Positions 33,198 through 36,064 of a stretch of DNA of 36,064 nucleotides are shown here, in pieces (the stretch's first letter is position 1; every line of letters begins with the position of its first letter). The notes under the pieces were generated by a model. It made no database searches, was not told the DNA's origin, and saw nothing but the letters and a program-made list of their open reading frames with translations. The DNA lies in NCBI GenBank assembly GCA_044508835.1, contig JBIQHD010000040.1:1-36064 (forward strand), in the 5' to 3' direction. The stretch comes from JAKFDI01 sp044508835. GTDB lineage: Bacteria > Pseudomonadota > Gammaproteobacteria > Burkholderiales > Burkholderiaceae_C. A program made the translations under genes and the position numbers.

Positions 33198-33785
33198 ATG
33201 GACACGCCCGCCACCGCCCAGGCCGTGCTCGACTTCTGGTTCGGCGCGCCCGGCACGCCGCCACACGGCCAGGCGCGCGCCGAATGGTTCGTGAAGAGCG
33301 AGGCCTTCGACGACGAGATCCGGCAGCGCTTCGCCGCCCCGATCGACGCGGCCTGCGCCGGCGGGCTGCAGGACTGGGCGGCCGCGCCGCCCTCGGCGCT
33401 CGCGCGCATCCTGCTGCTCGACCAGTTCACCCGCAACGTGTGGCGCGGCACGCCGCGCGCCTTCGCGGGCGATGCGCTGGCGCTGGAAGCGGCGCGCCGC
33501 ATGGTCTCGGCCGGCGAGGACGAGGCGCTGCCGCCGATGCAGCGCGCCTTCGTCTACCTGCCCTTCGAGCATGCCGAGGACCGGGCCATGCAGCACGAGG
33601 CGGTGCGCCTGTTCGAGCGCCTGGCCGCGCGGGAAGCCGGGTTCGAGACCATGCTCGACTACGCCGTCCGCCACCGCGTGGTGATCGAGCGCTTCGGGCG
33701 CTTTCCGCACCGCAACGCCATCCTCGGGCGGGCGTCCACGTCGGAGGAACTGGCCTTCCTGGAGCAGCCGGGGTCGAGTTTCTGA
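33198..33785 (+). CDS. DUF924 family protein
   Basis: 195-aa, mainly helical protein of a widespread family without assigned function. Family landmarks: AVLDFWFGAPGTPP at the N-terminus, LLLDQFTRNVWRGTPRAFAGD in the middle, AFVYLPFEHAEDRAMQHEAV, and the C-terminal HRVVIERFGRFPHRNAILGR. GAGAGGA lies seven bases before the ATG and fixes the start at 33198. No signal peptide or membrane segment. It follows the GNAT-like gene closely; the reason for the pairing is unknown. Confidence 0.9.
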   Translation: MDTPATAQAVLDFWFGAPGTPPHGQARAEWFVKSEAFDDEIRQRFAAPIDAACAGGLQDWAAAPPSALARILLLDQFTRNVWRGTPRAFAGDALALEAARRMVSAGEDEALPPMQRAFVYLPFEHAEDRAMQHEAVRLFERLAAREAGFETMLDYAVRHRVVIERFGRFPHRNAILGRASTSEELAFLEQPGSSF

Positions 33786-33794
33786 GTGCACCCG

Positions 33795-33900
33795 CCCTCA
33801 CCCCAGCCCTCTCCCGCAAGCGGGAGAGGGAGCCGGTCGGTGGCACGCGCGGCGGCATGGCTCCCTCGCCCCCGCAGGGGGAGAGGGCGGGGGTGAGGGG
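33795..33900. repeat. Intergenic inverted repeat
   Basis: Outer arms CCCTCACCCCAGCCCTCTCC (33795-33814) and its near-complement at about 33879-33900, plus inner hairpins at 33810-33829 (CTCTCCCG CAAG CGGGAGAG, with loop CAAG) and 33861-33887. It is unrelated to the short units elsewhere in the window. It sits between the DUF924 gene and the convergent acyl-CoA synthetase gene and could stop transcription from either side. Confidence 0.75.
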
Positions 33901-33941
33901 GACGGGGCAAGCACCGGCCCCACCCTCAAGCGCTCAAACGC

Positions 33942-35651
33942 TCAAGCCGCCGCCTTCTTCGCCCCTTCGGCGTCCTGCAGCAGGCGCCACATCACCTTGC
34001 CCGAGCCCGACTTGGGCAGCGCGTCGACGAACTCCACCAGCCGCGGCACCTTGTAGGCCGCCATGTGCTCGCGCGCCCAGCCGATGATGTCGTCGGCCGT
34101 GGTCTTGTCCCTGGCCTCGGCGCGCAGCACCACCACCGCCTTCACCGTCTCGCCGCGGTAGTCGTCGCGCGCGGCGATGATGCAGGCCTCCTGCACCGCC
34201 GGGTGCTTGTAGAGCATCGACTCCACCTCGGCCGGCCACACCTTGAAGCCGCTGGCGTTGATCATGCGCTTGAGGCGGTCGGTGATGAAGAAGTAGCCGT
34301 CCTCGTCCATGCGGCCGAGGTCGCCGGTGCGGAAGAACGCCTTGCCGTCGATCTCGACGAAGGCGGCCTTCGTCGCGTCCGGGTGCTTCCAATAGCCCTT
34401 GAACACCATCGGCCCGTGGCTGACGATCTCGCCGATCTCGCCCGGGGGCAGTTCCTTCAGCGTGTCGGGGTCGACCACGCGCGAGTCGACGCCGAAGATC
34501 GGGATGCCCAGGCACTGCAGCTTGGCCGACTCGGGCGGGTTGGCGTGCGTGGGCGCGGCGGTCTCGGTCAGGCCGTAGCCCTCGGCGAAGGTCAGGCCGA
34601 ACTGGTCGCGCAGCCGCTCGGCCACGGCCTGCGGCATGGCGGCGCCGCCGCCGCTCATGAACTTCAGGCTGGACAGGTCGAAGCTCGCGTAGTTGGGGCT
34701 GCCGAAGAGGTCGATCACCATCGTCGGGATGCAGGTCCAGTGCGTCACGCCGTAGCGCGAGATCCAGCGCCCGGCGAGCTCGCGGTCCCAGCGCGGCATC
34801 ACCACCACCGTCGCGCCGGCGTAGATGGCGCCGTGCACGCTGTACATCAGGCCGGTGATGTGGAAGAAGGGCACGACGCCCAGGCCCACGGTCTCGGGGC
34901 CGGTGTGCGTCCAGCTCATGCCCACGCTGTTGGCCATCAGCGTGCGGTGGGTGTGGATGCAGCCCTTGGGATTGCCGGTGGTGCCCGAGGTGTAGGGCAG
35001 GAGGGCCATGTCGTCGGGCTGGCTGGTCAGCGGGCCGGGCTTCAGCCCGGCGGCCAGCACGTCGGTCCAGCGCGTGGTGGCGGGCGGCAGCGCCGGGTCG
35101 CCGCGCAGCCAGGCCTCCATCGCCGGCGAGGGCGCGTCGGCCGGGTCGAGCGGCCCGTCGGGCATGGCGTCGGTGTAGCGCGTGGCGACGATGTGCGTCA
35201 GCCGCTGGCCCTCGGGCAGGCCGGCGCTCGCCTCGGCCAGCGCCGCGGCCACGTCGACGGTGCAGATCGCCACCTTGGCGTCGGCATCGGTGATGTAGTG
35301 CTTCAGCTCCTCTGCCCGGTTCATCGGGTTGACCGGCACCACCACCGCGTTGGCGCGCAGGATGCCGTAGAACGCCACGCCGAACTGCGGGCAGTTCTGC
35401 ATGTCCAGCAGCACCCGGTCGCCGGCCTTCACGCCGACGCTCTGCAGCCAGCCGGCCACGGCCTCGGCCTGCGCCTTCGCCTGCGCGAACGACAGCGGGC
35501 GGCCGAAGAACAGGTACAGCGCCTTGTCGGGATAGCGCGCCGCGCTCACCTCGAGGTTGAACCAGAGCGTCGTCTCGGGAATGACCAGATCGCGCGGCAG
35601 GCGCTTGGGCCAGCACTTCTGTTGCGGGCGGATCGGGGCGGCGGTGTTCAC
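33942..35651 (-). CDS. Fatty-acyl-CoA synthetase (AMP-binding enzyme)
   Basis: Adenylate-forming ligase of 569 aa that activates a carboxylic acid, probably a medium- or long-chain fatty acid, to its CoA ester. Seen: the P-loop YTSGTTGNPKG, the GYGLTET motif, a TGD aspartate with following hinge (FRTGDLGRMDEDGYFFITDR), and the C-terminal catalytic lysine in PKSGSGKVMWR. Start is GTG at 35651, supported by AAGGAG eight bases upstream. Chain-length preference cannot be read from the sequence. It may feed the same acyl-CoA pool as the propionyl-CoA operon, but is a separate unit. Confidence 0.92.
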   Translation of the reverse strand: MNTAAPIRPQQKCWPKRLPRDLVIPETTLWFNLEVSAARYPDKALYLFFGRPLSFAQAKAQAEAVAGWLQSVGVKAGDRVLLDMQNCPQFGVAFYGILRANAVVVPVNPMNRAEELKHYITDADAKVAICTVDVAAALAEASAGLPEGQRLTHIVATRYTDAMPDGPLDPADAPSPAMEAWLRGDPALPPATTRWTDVLAAGLKPGPLTSQPDDMALLPYTSGTTGNPKGCIHTHRTLMANSVGMSWTHTGPETVGLGVVPFFHITGLMYSVHGAIYAGATVVVMPRWDRELAGRWISRYGVTHWTCIPTMVIDLFGSPNYASFDLSSLKFMSGGGAAMPQAVAERLRDQFGLTFAEGYGLTETAAPTHANPPESAKLQCLGIPIFGVDSRVVDPDTLKELPPGEIGEIVSHGPMVFKGYWKHPDATKAAFVEIDGKAFFRTGDLGRMDEDGYFFITDRLKRMINASGFKVWPAEVESMLYKHPAVQEACIIAARDDYRGETVKAVVVLRAEARDKTTADDIIGWAREHMAAYKVPRLVEFVDALPKSGSGKVMWRLLQDAEGAKKAAA

Positions 35652-35801
35652 GTGGGTTCTCCTTGGCGGCGTGGTGCGGTCGTCGCCAAGCATCGCGCAT
35701 TGCGGCATCGGGGGCTATCCGCAAAGCCACCGAGGCCGGCGGGCCGGTCCCGCCGGCGCCACGGGCGGGGGCGCGGGCCCGCCATGCGAAAACGTATCAG
35801 A

Positions 35802-36064
35802 TCAGTACGGTGCCTGCGACCGCTGCCGCTGCTGCATCTCCCGCACCGGCACGCACGCGGGGTGGTTCCTGAAGCGCGGCTTCGCGCACTCGCGCTCCAT
35901 GCACAGCGCCAGGGCGAGGAAGACGCGGCTCCCGCAGGCTTCCTCCGGCCCGGCGGGGCCGGCGGCGGGCGCGGGCGCCGGTGTGGGGGACGCCGGCGCC
36001 GGCGCCGCACGGCGCGGCTCGGCCACCGGCTCGCCGGTGCGCGGCGGCTCGGCGGCCGCGGGCG
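35802..36064 (-). CDS. C-terminal end of an unidentified protein (partial)
   Basis: Open frame running off the right end of the window; the visible 86 residues start with an Ala/Pro/Glu-rich linker and end in a compact cysteine-containing segment (EEACGSRVFLALALCMERE, then C-AKPRFRNHPAC). Four cysteines at regular spacing and a basic RQRSQAPY tail suggest a small folded domain. I associate similar tails with long hypothetical or kinase-like envelope proteins of Burkholderiales, but only from memory. A GTG at 36026 could be a start, yet the open frame continues upstream with the same composition, so a longer gene is more likely. Confidence 0.6.
   Translation of the reverse strand, partial: PAAAEPPRTGEPVAEPRRAAPAPASPTPAPAPAAGPAGPEEACGSRVFLALALCMERECAKPRFRNHPACVPVREMQQRQRSQAPY

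Overview
The window is very GC-rich DNA from a motile, FlhDC-controlled proteobacterium, most probably a betaproteobacterium of the order Burkholderiales (Comamonadaceae or the Rubrivivax/Leptothrix/Ideonella group). This rests on gene content and order: flhDC-motAB-cheYZ beside fliC-fliD-fliS-fliT-ycgR, a propionyl-CoA/methylmalonyl-CoA operon, and short extragenic repeats that I associate with this order from memory. The placement is inference; there is no rRNA or tRNA here to anchor it.

Layout. Positions 1-553 hold non-coding repeat DNA. Positions 581-4771 (minus strand) carry flhD-flhC, a strong terminator, then motA-motB-cheY-cheZ behind its own sigma28-type promoter. Positions 5329-11917 (plus strand) carry two tandem flagellins, the cap protein gene fliD, and fliS-fliT-ycgR, with sigma28-type promoters before fliC1, fliD and fliS. 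A second repeat cluster (11970-12600) holds an inverted copy of the first, so the motility block lies between inverted repeats of about 300 bp. Next come a LysR regulator, a small protein with a degenerate GGDEF-like domain, and a minus-strand efflux operon (marR, NodT-type outer membrane factor, emrA-like, emrB-like). Divergent from it is an MsbA-like ABC exporter, followed by an OmpA-domain lipoprotein and thyA. Convergent with thyA is aqpZ.

Positions 23936-31926 (minus strand) form a methylmalonyl-CoA pathway operon read in the order mcm, GIY-YIG/meaB, pccB, pccA, VOC protein. It would convert propionyl-CoA to succinyl-CoA. A divergent GntR/FCD regulator with a palindromic operator candidate in the shared promoter region probably controls it. 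The window ends with a GNAT-like protein, a DUF924 protein, a fatty-acyl-CoA synthetase and the C-terminal end of an unidentified gene.

Most notable observations: (1) the meaB reading frame is continuous with an upstream GIY-YIG nuclease domain, and the join is coded by in-frame copies of the genome's extragenic repeat; (2) the two large repeat copies fold into successive hairpins whose stems differ by compensatory changes while loops stay constant; (3) the two flagellin genes share a 563-bp segment with no mismatch inside otherwise diverged genes; (4) both flagellin leaders carry the same small hairpin and an 11-nt box at nearly the same distance from the start codon.
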